Shown in pieces: positions 17,339 through 26,703 of a DNA stretch of 64,000 nt. Location: NCBI RefSeq assembly GCF_900184685.1, contig NZ_FXXL01000007.1:930001-994000 (forward strand). The letters run 5' to 3'. The translations under genes were made by a program, and so were the position numbers. Numbering within the stretch: the stretch's first letter is position 1; every line of letters begins with the position of its first letter. This DNA is from Butyricimonas sp. Marseille-P3923. GTDB taxonomy: Bacteria; Bacteroidota; Bacteroidia; Bacteroidales; Marinifilaceae. The notes beneath the pieces are model-generated. The model was not told the origin of the DNA, made no database searches, and saw nothing but the letters and a program-made list of their open reading frames with translations.

Positions 17339-19597
17339 TTACTTTATTCCCATTAGCTGCCACACCACAGGAATTACCTTTCTCGCGTCTTCCGCGTTAA
17401 AAGCTTCGTCCTGCATGTTTACACGCTTCACGCCGGAAGTTCCTTTGGCCTTCTCCCCCAGTTTCCGGCGTTCCGGTACGCTATACTCGCTGAACGTCCT
17501 CCGCAATATGGGCAACAATTCCATGAAGGTTTCGTCACCAAGGGAAGCCAGCCAACCATTCACGAGATCCCACAATTGCTCGTCCAATAAAAGGATAGTT
17601 CCCGATGATTTCAGGAATCCCTCGAACCAGAAAGCCGTTTCGGAAGCGGCATTCCCGCGGGAAGTATAGTATTGCAAGGTCTGTGCCGTTTCCTCGTATC
17701 CCAACACGTTTTTATCACGCAACAAACGGGTGGTATAACCGGATAACAAGGGATGACTGCTACGTGCCTCCCGAACCTTTTGCACGAGTTCCATCCACAT
17801 AGACGTTAATTCCTGTTGGTTTGCCGTGGCAACGGCATAATCCACGGCGACAAACTTATCCATAAGGTCGGACGCCGCATCCTCGTCTATATTGGCACAC
17901 GCCAGTACTCCTCCCGCCAATACTCTGGCCATCATGGCGTAGAGCATATCGTTCACCTTACCGTAATCCAGATTCCGCACGCTACCGTAACGCACCACCG
18001 TGACCATGCCGGGAATGGCTTTCATCATCTCGACGACATCCGTCACGGAAGCCGCCAGCACGTCCAGACGTTGCGTCATTTCCTCCACCAAATCGGGCAG
18101 GTCGGCGGGAATAACCCGTTGCAAGAGGTCTACCAACTCGGAAATGGAAGAGATGTCTTTCGACAAGTGCACGTTATACGACACCACCGCTTCCGCCAGT
18201 GTATTCCCCCAAACGGCCTTCTCGATAATAGCCAATGTCTGTTCCGGTTCGTAATAAACAGACCAAGACTCTTTAAAAGTCCCTTTCCCGTCGGTCGCTA
18301 TCGGTCGGGCCAAACGTATTCCCAACAAGTTCAAACGGTGGAAAACGATACTCCGTTCCAAATCGTTCGGCTTGCGCAAATCCAAGTTGTACTCCTTAAT
18401 TTCCGTGCTTAAAGGTAAACGTAAACGCTTCAACAATTTCTCCACGTCCACGAGTAGAGGCACTTTAGGAACATCGTCGGGTACATTTCCCATGCGATTG
18501 CTGATTACCAAAGCCTCCCGGATGATTTGCAGGACGATGGGATCGCCAAAACCCATTACCGTGGTAACGGCATCGTTGTACTCCTCCAACGACGGACGGG
18601 ATAAACCGCGTAAAGCCGCCATGACTTGCGCCAAACGTACCGTTTCAATCACGTGGGCGACGGAAATATCCATTCCCCTCGAACGAAACAAGGATGCCAC
18701 TTTACTCATCCAGCGGGTTCCGTCGTCATCGGGGTAATCCCACACGTGGTCGTACCAACCGGGAGAAACAATCCCCGCACCGTAACCGCTACGGTAAGAC
18801 AAGCGATCGTATGTCCACGGGATCCACGTGCATTCGACTTTTACCTTGGGCAAACCTTTCAGTATCTCGTTATCCTCTTTCTGCTTCGGCATATTCTCCA
18901 ACCCGGGCACGTGCCACGCTCCACAGATGACAGCTACGCGCTTGTATCCCTCCTTCTGTACCGCCCGAATCATCTTCCGCATCCATGCCTCCCGCAACGA
19001 CGTTTCCCGGTCTATTTTCGGGAAAGCCTCCCGCAAGGCGGTCACCGCCTCTTTGACGGCAAGGAAGATTTCTTCATTGTTCCGACGGTTCTCGAAATTC
19101 ACTTCCCACCACAATTCCGGATCATCGTACCCTGCCGCTTTTGCCAAAGCCTCGAAAGGATCGACATGTATCATTTCTTCGGGGGCTAAAGGTAACGAGT
19201 CCCCCGTGTTATCCGTTTCCCCCTGTCCTTCGCTCGCTTCTCGAGATTCAACCCGCTCTTCCCGTTCTTTCCATAACGCTAAATGATGTATCAAAGGCAA
19301 GTCGAAAAACCGAAGAGGTATTTCCCTCTTCATGGCAAACCGCATCGTCTGCCACTCCGGGGAAAACTCGGCAAAAGGATAGAAAACCGCACGCTTCGGT
19401 TCGTCGGGCTGGTAAGCCAACAAAGCCACGGGTGGTTGCATCTGCTCGCGGAGTACCCCCGGAAGCAAAGCCTCCGCCTCGGGCGGTCCCTCCAGTAATA
19501 TCATATCCGGTTCCAATTCTTCCAGATACGCCCTCACGTTTTTGGCAGAACCGGGACCATGATGCCGTATACCTAAAAAATGTATTCCATCAACCAT
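17339..19597 (-). CDS. yehM: DUF5682 protein, YehM-like
   Basis: This is a 752-residue cytoplasmic protein; ATG 19597 is chosen because the longer frame to 19639 overlaps the upstream gene and does not look coding. It opens with GIRHHGPGS (residues 9-17) and LLEGPPE (34-40). Further on come R-E-A-W-M-R-K-M (202-209) and ICGAWHVPG (224-232). These four landmarks are arranged as in the TIKI/TraB/EreA superfamily (see findings), which is my inference. The remaining ~500 residues are helical and typical of DUF5682. Residues ~110-140 are a charged insertion. Length and context match E. coli YehM (~759). It is the fourth gene of the operon, 19 bases after the MoxR gene. Confidence 0.88.
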   Translation of the reverse strand: MVDGIHFLGIRHHGPGSAKNVRAYLEELEPDMILLEGPPEAEALLPGVLREQMQPPVALLAYQPDEPKRAVFYPFAEFSPEWQTMRFAMKREIPLRFFDLPLIHHLALWKEREERVESREASEGQGETDNTGDSLPLAPEEMIHVDPFEALAKAAGYDDPELWWEVNFENRRNNEEIFLAVKEAVTALREAFPKIDRETSLREAWMRKMIRAVQKEGYKRVAVICGAWHVPGLENMPKQKEDNEILKGLPKVKVECTWIPWTYDRLSYRSGYGAGIVSPGWYDHVWDYPDDDGTRWMSKVASLFRSRGMDISVAHVIETVRLAQVMAALRGLSRPSLEEYNDAVTTVMGFGDPIVLQIIREALVISNRMGNVPDDVPKVPLLVDVEKLLKRLRLPLSTEIKEYNLDLRKPNDLERSIVFHRLNLLGIRLARPIATDGKGTFKESWSVYYEPEQTLAIIEKAVWGNTLAEAVVSYNVHLSKDISSISELVDLLQRVIPADLPDLVEEMTQRLDVLAASVTDVVEMMKAIPGMVTVVRYGSVRNLDYGKVNDMLYAMMARVLAGGVLACANIDEDAASDLMDKFVAVDYAVATANQQELTSMWMELVQKVREARSSHPLLSGYTTRLLRDKNVLGYEETAQTLQYYTSRGNAASETAFWFEGFLKSSGTILLLDEQLWDLVNGWLASLGDETFMELLPILRRTFSEYSVPERRKLGEKAKGTSGVKRVNMQDEAFNAEDARKVIPVVWQLMGIK

Positions 19598-19616
19598 TGT
19601 ATAAACTAAAAGATAA

Positions 19617-20696
19617 TTACAGCATTTCGCGAGAAGCACGGTAGATGTCTTTCCATCCGTCGCGTCCCTTCACTACTGTTTCCAAGTACTCCTGCCATAT
19701 CACCTTGTCCTGAACCGGGTCTTTCACGACAGCACCGATAATACCGGACACGAGATCGATAGCATTCAAGCGACCGTCACCGAAATAACCGGACATAGCC
19801 AACCCATTGTTCACCACGGATATAGCCTCGGCAGTACTTAACGTACCACTCGGTGTCTTCAATTTTGTTTTACCGTCCTCGGTAGCCCCGCCCCGCAATT
19901 CGCGGAAAATGGTTACCACCCGGCGAATCTCTTCCAATGCAGGTTTCTCGGCAGGTATATCCATCACGCCGGAGAAGCTCTCTACCCGACGACGGACAAT
20001 ATCGATCTCCTCGTCAATCGTGTCGGGCAAAGGAAGAATTACCGTGTTAAAACGACGCTTCAAGGCACTCGACAATTCATTCACTCCCTTGTCACGGTTG
20101 TTGGCAGTAGCGATCACGTTGAACCCCCGTATAGCTTGAATCTCTCTGTCCAGTTCAGGAATAGGCATAGCCTTTTCCGAGAGAATCGTGATTAACGTGT
20201 CCTGCACGTCCGATCCCACGCGGGTCAATTCCTCGATACGAGCCAGTTTCCCGTCTTTCATCGCCCGCATCACGGGAGTTTGCACCAAAGCCCCTTCGCT
20301 GGGACCTTCCGCCAGTAACTTGGCATAATTCCAACCGTAGCGAATGGCTTCTTCTCCCGTCCCGGCGGTACCCTGCACTATCAGCGTCGAATCACCCGAT
20401 ACGGCTGCCGCCAAATGCTCGCTCACCCAACTCTTTGCCGTTCCGGGCAGACCGTACAACAGCAAAGCCCTGTCCGTAACCAGTGTTGCCACGGCTATCT
20501 CTATCAACCGCCGATTTCCAATATATTTAGGACTCACTTCAAACCCGTTTTTCAATGTACCTCCCATAAGATAGGTCACAACGGATTGCGGAGATAGTTG
20601 CCAGTTCTCCGGAACCTTATTTGTTTCATTCTTCTTTAACTCGTGTAGTTCTTCCTCGAACTGCTGTTCCGCGTGTCGTCTTAATAATAAACCCAT
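19617..20696 (-). CDS. yehL: MoxR-family AAA+ ATPase, YehL-like
   Basis: This is a 359-residue AAA+ ATPase. Walker A is GLPGTAKS (82-89), followed by a GTAGTGEE loop. The Walker B region reads KLARIEELTR, where the usual hhhhDE is I-E-E, and sensor 1 is VIATANNRDKG. The arginine finger segment is LSSALKRRF and the C-terminal helical lid follows. This degenerate Walker B and the gene order fit the YehL branch of MoxR ATPases, which act as chaperone-like remodelling motors with vWA partners. E. coli YehL is ~362 residues. It is the third gene of the operon, 81 bases after DUF5691; this gap holds a hairpin (20733-20748). Confidence 0.92.
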   Translation of the reverse strand: MGLLLRRHAEQQFEEELHELKKNETNKVPENWQLSPQSVVTYLMGGTLKNGFEVSPKYIGNRRLIEIAVATLVTDRALLLYGLPGTAKSWVSEHLAAAVSGDSTLIVQGTAGTGEEAIRYGWNYAKLLAEGPSEGALVQTPVMRAMKDGKLARIEELTRVGSDVQDTLITILSEKAMPIPELDREIQAIRGFNVIATANNRDKGVNELSSALKRRFNTVILPLPDTIDEEIDIVRRRVESFSGVMDIPAEKPALEEIRRVVTIFRELRGGATEDGKTKLKTPSGTLSTAEAISVVNNGLAMSGYFGDGRLNAIDLVSGIIGAVVKDPVQDKVIWQEYLETVVKGRDGWKDIYRASREML

Positions 20697-20732
20697 ATTT
20701 CAAGTTATAAAAAAGTTAATATCAAAAAACGT

Positions 20733-20748
20733 CAGCCCCGTGCGGCTG
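20733..20748. other. Small GC-rich hairpin between DUF5691 and moxR genes
   Basis: CAGCC-CCGTGC-GGCTG lies in the only sizeable gap of the operon, with an AATCTTAAATC word beside it. It may modulate transcript levels within the operon or stabilise mRNA ends. It lacks a T-run, so a strong terminator is unlikely. Confidence 0.35.
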
Positions 20749-20777
20749 GAATCTTAAATCAACAATCACTATATCAT

Positions 20778-22256
20778 TTAATTAATCAGGCTTTCTTCTA
20801 TATCCTTCTTGATTTGCAGTAGTTGCTGCATACGAACGGTAAATTCCCAATGGCTGTTGCTATTCTCTTTCGTTGCGCCCAGTTCCCCGATATAGCCTAA
20901 CAATGAAGCGGGTATACGCAGAGCCAGTTGCTCGCAAGTCGGACGGTCGTAATAGCAATATGTCATAGAATAGAGTATTCTCAATACCCCTCGGGAAAAC
21001 TTCACTCCCCACTCCTCGTCCGTATCGTCCAACCATTGCGTCACGTAAAAGTTCTGCTGTACTTTTCCCTCCAGATTTAATTCTTCCCGTTGCTCGACAG
21101 GCAAAAGAGGTACCAATGATGTCAACTCCGGGGATTGCAATACCCGTTCTCCTTTCAACCAATAGTAAGCCCATTGTCGGTCATGGAAGGTAAAAATAGC
21201 GTTCTCCAAACAAATATACTTGGAGAAAGGCGGGGACTTACGCAACCGCTGTGCCGCGGTTTCAGCGTCACATTCCAACAGTTCGCACCAAAAGGAGAGA
21301 GGCACATTTTCAGCCATTTGCCTTAATATGTAATCACTGTCGCTCTCGCCCTTGTTACTACTAAGTTCGCTGATACCCGCTTTTTTCAACTCCTCGGAAT
21401 ACGCAATCGGCTCTACAGCCCAGCCGAGCAAACGACGGTAACGCAAATGCTGCTTCAATGTCCGGGAATACAACTCCACTATATTGGAATCGGGTATTTG
21501 CCGCAACAAATCTAAGGCACAGTCCTTTACCGTGCTACTACGATCTCCGGCACGTACGCTTTCCAGAAATTCTTCATCCGATTTAGACAAACCGATTTCC
21601 AAACAAGCCAATAATTCCGCGCGATGTTGTGCCGACTCGTTCTTCCATTCCGCCCGCAATAATTCAAGACCTTGGGCGGGATTGTCCTTCCTCACGCGGG
21701 ACAAAATCAGCTTCCGGTCAGCATGAGTCGCCGTTTCCCAATCTTCATTTCCTTCCTCCTGCAAAGGCGGATAGTTCATCAACGGCAATAACCACCGTCC
21801 CCGGTTACCAATCAGGGAAGGCAAGAATTGTTTCTCGCGCTTTGCCGTCTGGCTACCGGGCAAGAATACCCTTCCCAATACCCCCGGCAAATACTCCGCC
21901 GGAATCAGATAACCGTGCTTTGCTGCCGTCTTGTACCATAACAGTAGCATGTAGGAGTATTTCTCCCCCAATAACATTCCTAAAAGAGCCGCCGCTTTCT
22001 TCCCGGCGTATGGCATTGTTTCCGGCTCCGCTTCCGTGACCGGAACCGACTCCTTAAACTTCAAGGGTTCCAAACCGGAACGATAATAAGCAAACAAAAC
22101 GGCAGCCGTCTTGTAAAAAACTTCTTCCCCGTCCGCAGCACTCTCTTTTACCTTCAACAAAGTATCGCTCAAATCTTCCGGCAATTCCCCCTCCGTCAAC
22201 TCCCGGTTTGCCGTACCCAATAGGGCAGTATTTATTATATTATCCGTTATACTCAT
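20778..22256 (-). CDS. DUF5691 family protein
   Basis: This is a 492-residue cytoplasmic, mainly helical protein of unknown function. The N-terminus (MSITDNIINTALLGTANRE) and the later LLPVEQREELNLEG-type segments match what I know of DUF5691, a family found next to SWIM and MoxR/vWA genes. No catalytic motif is visible; the many leucine-rich helices suggest a scaffold or HEAT-like repeat. The start codon lies 17 bases inside the end of the SWIM gene in another frame, which indicates tight translational coupling. Confidence 0.82.
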   Translation of the reverse strand: MSITDNIINTALLGTANRELTEGELPEDLSDTLLKVKESAADGEEVFYKTAAVLFAYYRSGLEPLKFKESVPVTEAEPETMPYAGKKAAALLGMLLGEKYSYMLLLWYKTAAKHGYLIPAEYLPGVLGRVFLPGSQTAKREKQFLPSLIGNRGRWLLPLMNYPPLQEEGNEDWETATHADRKLILSRVRKDNPAQGLELLRAEWKNESAQHRAELLACLEIGLSKSDEEFLESVRAGDRSSTVKDCALDLLRQIPDSNIVELYSRTLKQHLRYRRLLGWAVEPIAYSEELKKAGISELSSNKGESDSDYILRQMAENVPLSFWCELLECDAETAAQRLRKSPPFSKYICLENAIFTFHDRQWAYYWLKGERVLQSPELTSLVPLLPVEQREELNLEGKVQQNFYVTQWLDDTDEEWGVKFSRGVLRILYSMTYCYYDRPTCEQLALRIPASLLGYIGELGATKENSNSHWEFTVRMQQLLQIKKDIEESLIN

Positions 22257-23574
22257 TATTCAACGTGTAATATTTATCATCTATCCATAACGATAACACT
22301 CTCCACCTACGCTCCCCCGCCATGAAGAAACCCGTGAATTCACGACCTCCCGTCACGGCAAGACCTTTCAAGCGTCCGGCTTCTCCCACGCTCAAGGCGA
22401 ACAAACGGGCGTCGCTATCCTGCAACCAAAGTTGTCCCTCGTGTATCACGAAGCGTACCCCGTTCACGATCATCGGCACCTCGTAAGTAAAAGGGTTTAC
22501 CGTCAGCACTTCCCGGAATCTCCGCGTAGCTTCCGTCAAGTTCATATACCCCGCGTTCCCGTCTGTAAGGCAGAATACCCCCCCACTTCCCCGTTGTTCA
22601 CGTACCAGCACCCGGGTAGGATTCATTCCCCGGTAAAAGGTTACATCGGCACGAACTACCGTACCGGGTAATAATGCCACCTCCGGCAACGAGCCCGCCA
22701 TGATGAACTGTAAAAGCAGCGCATATCTTTTACTCTGTCGTCCGTACAACCAATTATACTCTACCGTCAGGCGGTCTTGCTCTAGCGACTCGGTACCCAC
22801 GACATACCAATCATCCGTTACCGTTTCCCCCTTTGCCAGCACCTCCTCTTTAGCCTGCGGGTATCCCACGAGAGTACGAATCTCGTCCTTCCAATCATCG
22901 GGCAATTCGTCCAAATGCTTGTAACTCTCCGCCACAAGGTATGCCTTGCTTAATAGAGCGGTCAATTCGTATTTCCAATCCTCCCCGAAATAATTGATTT
23001 CCTGCAACTGCCGCATCATCCCCGCCAATCCCGGAGCCTGCGAATCGACCATGCGCTTCGCTATCCCCTCGAACAGCGCCTGCGCACGTTCCGGCACGTT
23101 CAACAAACCGTTCCGCACCAAATCCTTTAGCCAACCCTGCAAATCCTCGACACCTCCCAGTACTTTCCGATGCCTCGCTTCCTGACGCTTTGCCTGTGCC
23201 GCCGCATCCACCGGTTTATCGCTCTTCTCTTTTTTCTCCGCCACCTTGTTCTCCCGTTTATTCAACCACTCCGCCACCCACGCGGGTTCCTCTCCGGTCG
23301 AAAACAAGTTTGGCTGTGAGGCATACAGAAACAGTAATCCCAAACTATGTTTACAAGGAAATTTATGACTTGGGCAAGAACATTTGAAAGCTATATTCTG
23401 CAAATCCACCTGTGTCTGGTAAGGATTCGCCCCGCTTCCCTGACAATGTCCCCACAACGCCCGTTCACTAGCCCCCCGCAACACCCACTTCGCCGCCGAA
23501 GCCAAACCCTTCCCGGCTTTCACGGATGCCGCATCAGGAGCTAACTTAATAATCTGCTCTTCTGATAATTGCAT
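22240..23574 (-). CDS. SWIM zinc-finger protein, YehQ-like
   Basis: This is a 444-residue protein. The SWIM motif C-x-C-x6-C-x-H is complete: C65, C67, C74 and H76 in FKCSCPSHKFPCKHSLGL. SWIM fingers bind DNA or protein in the MuDR/Swi2 families. A lysine- and glutamate-rich linker (about 105-140) is followed by ~300 residues that resemble YehQ-type proteins but contain no other motif I recognise. It is the first gene of the five-gene operon, after a TAAATTTG promoter box. Confidence 0.88.
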   Translation of the reverse strand: MQLSEEQIIKLAPDAASVKAGKGLASAAKWVLRGASERALWGHCQGSGANPYQTQVDLQNIAFKCSCPSHKFPCKHSLGLLFLYASQPNLFSTGEEPAWVAEWLNKRENKVAEKKEKSDKPVDAAAQAKRQEARHRKVLGGVEDLQGWLKDLVRNGLLNVPERAQALFEGIAKRMVDSQAPGLAGMMRQLQEINYFGEDWKYELTALLSKAYLVAESYKHLDELPDDWKDEIRTLVGYPQAKEEVLAKGETVTDDWYVVGTESLEQDRLTVEYNWLYGRQSKRYALLLQFIMAGSLPEVALLPGTVVRADVTFYRGMNPTRVLVREQRGSGGVFCLTDGNAGYMNLTEATRRFREVLTVNPFTYEVPMIVNGVRFVIHEGQLWLQDSDARLFALSVGEAGRLKGLAVTGGREFTGFFMAGERRWRVLSLWIDDKYYTLNNEYNG

Positions 23575-23603
23575 GTATCCACATTTTCAATATTCAATGT
23601 TGA

Positions 23604-23611
23604 CAAATTTA
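23604..23611 (-). promoter_or_regulatory. -7 promoter box TAAATTTG for the yeh-like operon
   Basis: Minus-strand TAAATTTG lies 29 bases upstream of ATG 23574. No other promoter-like box is seen before the later genes, which supports one transcript from the SWIM gene to the vWA gene. Confidence 0.5.
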
Positions 23612-23704
23612 ACGTTAAATACGAAAAATGAAACAGCTTTCAAAAGATAATTCCGAAAATATCCGTATATCCCCCGTAAAGACGTGAGGCTCACAGTTCC
23701 TTCT

Positions 23705-25102
23705 TCATTCGGCAAATACTGATTTCAATTCTTCCACTTCATGAATATCCTCCACTTTCTGACGAACAGAACCATCCGGGAGCACGATGATAAAAGTCGG
23801 GAAAACATCTACACCAAACTGTTTAACCAATTTAAGCCCCTCTTCTTTTTCTACATCATATTTCAAACAAAGGAAATTTCGGTTCAACAAGTCACTGATA
23901 TTTTCTTGTTCAAGTATTGATTCTATCAGTTTCCCTTTCAAATTGTCGTTATTCATAAAACCGTAAATGAACAGTTTACGACCTTGGCGTCCCGCTTTCG
24001 TTAAAGCTTCCTCGTAACTCAGATTCTGAAAATAAACACCCACGCTTGCCGCTATTTTTAGTGACTCGAAATAATTCGCCACGTAATCAGTACTGTTTCC
24101 GGCGGCAATATTCATGTATTTATCCTCCAAGCGAATAAGTCGATTCAAATCTTCTTTCGTTGCTTTCCCCCGGATAGCATTAATCGCATTCATGGTTGCC
24201 CACAGTTCCCCGTTTTCATTTGTTTCGACTTCCCCCGCCAGAGCAATCACTTTTTCAACATCACGCTCTGCACTAGCCAGCATCAATTCCAGATTACGGG
24301 TTAAAAGTGCCTTATCCGGCAAATCAAGTGGAGTCAATTCGCCTTGCATTTGTTTCAGTAATTCCACGGAATCCATCGAAAAACGCAATTGCTTGGTAAA
24401 CGTATTAACCAAATATTGATCCACTTTTTCTTTACCAATATTCTTATAAAAAACGAAAATGTGGTCTAAAACAAGCTGACAATCCGCGGTACCGTATGCA
24501 CTCTTCTCTAGAATCGGCCAATACTCTTTTTTCATTTTATCTTTCCGGGTCAACATGGCATTCAATCTCTCTCCGACCTCTGCACTTTTCTCTTTTTCGA
24601 AAGCCTCGTTCAATGCTATTTGATAAAGCATCAATTGGTGTTTATTCATTTTCCCTTGCTCGTGCAATTTTTCCAAGTAATCAAGAGAAGTCTTCGGGTT
24701 CAATCCCCGTTCTACCCTTGCTATAATTTTATCAAGATCTCCGCCACCGACAATTTTATGTTGTACGGTACCGTCGGGACGAATAATGAAAAATGTCGGA
24801 AAAGCTTTTATATGGAATTTCTTGGATAACTCTTTCCCCTCTCCTTTTTCCATGTCAAATTTCACTGAAACAAATTTCGGGTTAAAGAAATTTCCGGCTT
24901 TCTCCCGCGGAAAAACATTATCCGTCATGTATTTGCAAGGACCACACCAGCTCGTGTAACAATCCATGAATACAAGTTTATTCTCCGCTTTGGCCTTAGC
25001 TAAAGCTTCCTCAAATGTGAGATGCTCGAAATTTACTCCTCCTTGACTGAATGCCGAAAAGCATTGTGACAGAAGGGTTACAATTAAAAATATACTTTTC
25101 AT
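23705..25102 (-). CDS. Secreted two-domain thioredoxin-like protein
   Basis: This is a 465-residue protein with a signal peptide (about 1-19). The N-terminal thioredoxin-like domain (25-135) has the active site W-C-G-P-C (C53/C56) and the cis-proline region AFPTFFIIRPDG, so it is a probable periplasmic thiol reductase or oxidoreductase. A helical middle (140-350) follows. The C-terminal domain (360-465) repeats the fold, with NLSYEEAL, FIYGFMNNDN and VFPTFIIVLPDGS, but lacks the CxxC. It follows the PKD-like gene of a SusCD locus on the same strand, separated by a hairpin (25133-25160), so it may be partly independent. Related SusCD loci in this group often end with such genes. Confidence 0.87.
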   Translation of the reverse strand: MKSIFLIVTLLSQCFSAFSQGGVNFEHLTFEEALAKAKAENKLVFMDCYTSWCGPCKYMTDNVFPREKAGNFFNPKFVSVKFDMEKGEGKELSKKFHIKAFPTFFIIRPDGTVQHKIVGGGDLDKIIARVERGLNPKTSLDYLEKLHEQGKMNKHQLMLYQIALNEAFEKEKSAEVGERLNAMLTRKDKMKKEYWPILEKSAYGTADCQLVLDHIFVFYKNIGKEKVDQYLVNTFTKQLRFSMDSVELLKQMQGELTPLDLPDKALLTRNLELMLASAERDVEKVIALAGEVETNENGELWATMNAINAIRGKATKEDLNRLIRLEDKYMNIAAGNSTDYVANYFESLKIAASVGVYFQNLSYEEALTKAGRQGRKLFIYGFMNNDNLKGKLIESILEQENISDLLNRNFLCLKYDVEKEEGLKLVKQFGVDVFPTFIIVLPDGSVRQKVEDIHEVEELKSVFAE

Positions 25103-25132
25103 ATCTAAATATAAATCACAGATAAAACTAAA

Positions 25133-25160
25133 GGTACTCGGCTATCTCTACCCGAGTACC
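25133..25160 (-). terminator. Hairpin with T-runs between PKD-like and thioredoxin genes
   Basis: GGTACTCGG and CCGAGTACC pair across a 10-base loop. T-rich tracts follow the stem on the plus strand (CTTTTTTAG) and weakly on the minus strand (TTTAGTTTT), so it may act in both directions. It would reduce read-through from the SusCD operon into the thioredoxin gene. Confidence 0.6.
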
Positions 25161-25195
25161 CTTTTTTAGCTACACAATAAAATAACTCCCTCTAA

Positions 25196-26698
25196 CTAAA
25201 ACAAGAAATTCGAAGAACTTTCAGCCACATAATTTATACAAGCCACACGACCGTTCCCCTCAAATGTAGGCTTGCTCAACGGCTTCAGATTATCGGCATC
25301 AAATTCATGTAGCCACACCTTATATTTTCCATCCACGTAAGTAGCGATAGCAAGATAGTCTATCTCGGAACCATAATAATTTGACATGAAATTTGGATAA
25401 GCCACATGCTGCATACAAGTTACTTTTTCACCTTCCGGAAGGTCCAAAATAGGTTCTTCATGCTGTGAATCTATAATATACTTGTACAATTTCTGATCTT
25501 TTACAAAATAAATAACTCCGTAATTTGCATTTACAGTTCTCGTTTCTGCTGTTACTATACCAAGTGTCAATGGAATAGTATCAATTTCTACAATCGGATT
25601 ATCAGTTCTATAGTTAAGACTCATTTTAACCAACATACAAATATCTGGCATAGTATGTTTTTCCATTAAAGCATAAGCAAAAAAACTATTTGATTGTATT
25701 CTATGACTAACAGCACTTCCCCATAACATATGAGCATTCATATTATTACAACTTGCCGGTGCAGTCGAGGATTCAACATAACGATTGACATTATAATCAA
25801 CATATACAAATGATTTACTCAAATCATCAAAATAGGTTGGCCCTAGCAAACCTTTCATTCCCTTAGAAAGGCTATAATTCCCGTATAGACGATAGAATAA
25901 TGCCGCATTTCGTGTCGACATACGATAAACCATATTATCATTCACCAGATTTACACTAACTTCATCGTTCTGAATACAAATATCCTGAAAATTCTTTACC
26001 TCAGGAGATTCAAAAAACAGAGATTCAAAAGGAAGTCTAATATTTCCACTACTAACTTCCATTACAGCTACCTCTTCTTTAGCGACCGGTATCAATACAT
26101 CAATACAATTATATCCCCCTCCGGTAGCCTGATCCGAGTATTGGGACGAAAAAATACTTCTTACGGCTTCCCCCTTCAACTTCTTTCCATCATTATAAAA
26201 AGCAATCCAGTTATCAATACGTCCTCCGTCATAAATAAAATCATAATCCGTGTACTTCTCGGTAGTACCCTCATCTTTCAACAAATACCACCCGATAGAA
26301 TTAATAGTTACAACATCCAACGTACTTCTGTACATCGTTGTCACCCCCGTTTTCTTATCTTTCACGTTGAATACCAAGTAATAAGAACCCGGTTTTTCCA
26401 TTATTTCATAACGAAGGTCTTTTGACTGTCCTATCGTGTCCGGCCGGTAAATGATTCCGTCTTTTCGGACGGAAGTCCAAAGTTCCCAAACATATTCCAC
26501 GTCCGCATCCGTTGTCACGGTTGGCGTAATAGATAAAATATCCTGATGTGATACTCTCGTGTATTTTTCATCGATACCCTCGATAGTCACACGATCCAAT
26601 TCCATATAATCATATTTGTTATCATCCTCAAAACAAGCCACGCAAAATAGGCTCATGAAGAATAACCAGACAATATTATTTATATTTTTCATCATCAT
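25196..26698 (-). CDS. PKD-like family lipoprotein
   Basis: This is a 500-residue exported lipoprotein, probably on the cell surface. The signal sequence ends in the lipobox S-L-F-C-V-A-C with Cys at ~22. Residues ~35-130 form a PKD-like beta domain (ILSITPTVTTDADVEYVWEL, then SYYLVFNVKDKKTGV). The remaining ~350 residues look like a beta-propeller or repeat domain with YVDGK-type turns. In SusCD loci these proteins are the last accessory surface component; their ligand is unknown. It lies 5 bases after the DUF4843 gene. Confidence 0.85.
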   Translation of the reverse strand: MMMKNINNIVWLFFMSLFCVACFEDDNKYDYMELDRVTIEGIDEKYTRVSHQDILSITPTVTTDADVEYVWELWTSVRKDGIIYRPDTIGQSKDLRYEIMEKPGSYYLVFNVKDKKTGVTTMYRSTLDVVTINSIGWYLLKDEGTTEKYTDYDFIYDGGRIDNWIAFYNDGKKLKGEAVRSIFSSQYSDQATGGGYNCIDVLIPVAKEEVAVMEVSSGNIRLPFESLFFESPEVKNFQDICIQNDEVSVNLVNDNMVYRMSTRNAALFYRLYGNYSLSKGMKGLLGPTYFDDLSKSFVYVDYNVNRYVESSTAPASCNNMNAHMLWGSAVSHRIQSNSFFAYALMEKHTMPDICMLVKMSLNYRTDNPIVEIDTIPLTLGIVTAETRTVNANYGVIYFVKDQKLYKYIIDSQHEEPILDLPEGEKVTCMQHVAYPNFMSNYYGSEIDYLAIATYVDGKYKVWLHEFDADNLKPLSKPTFEGNGRVACINYVAESSSNFLF

Positions 26699-26703
26699 CT
26701 TGC

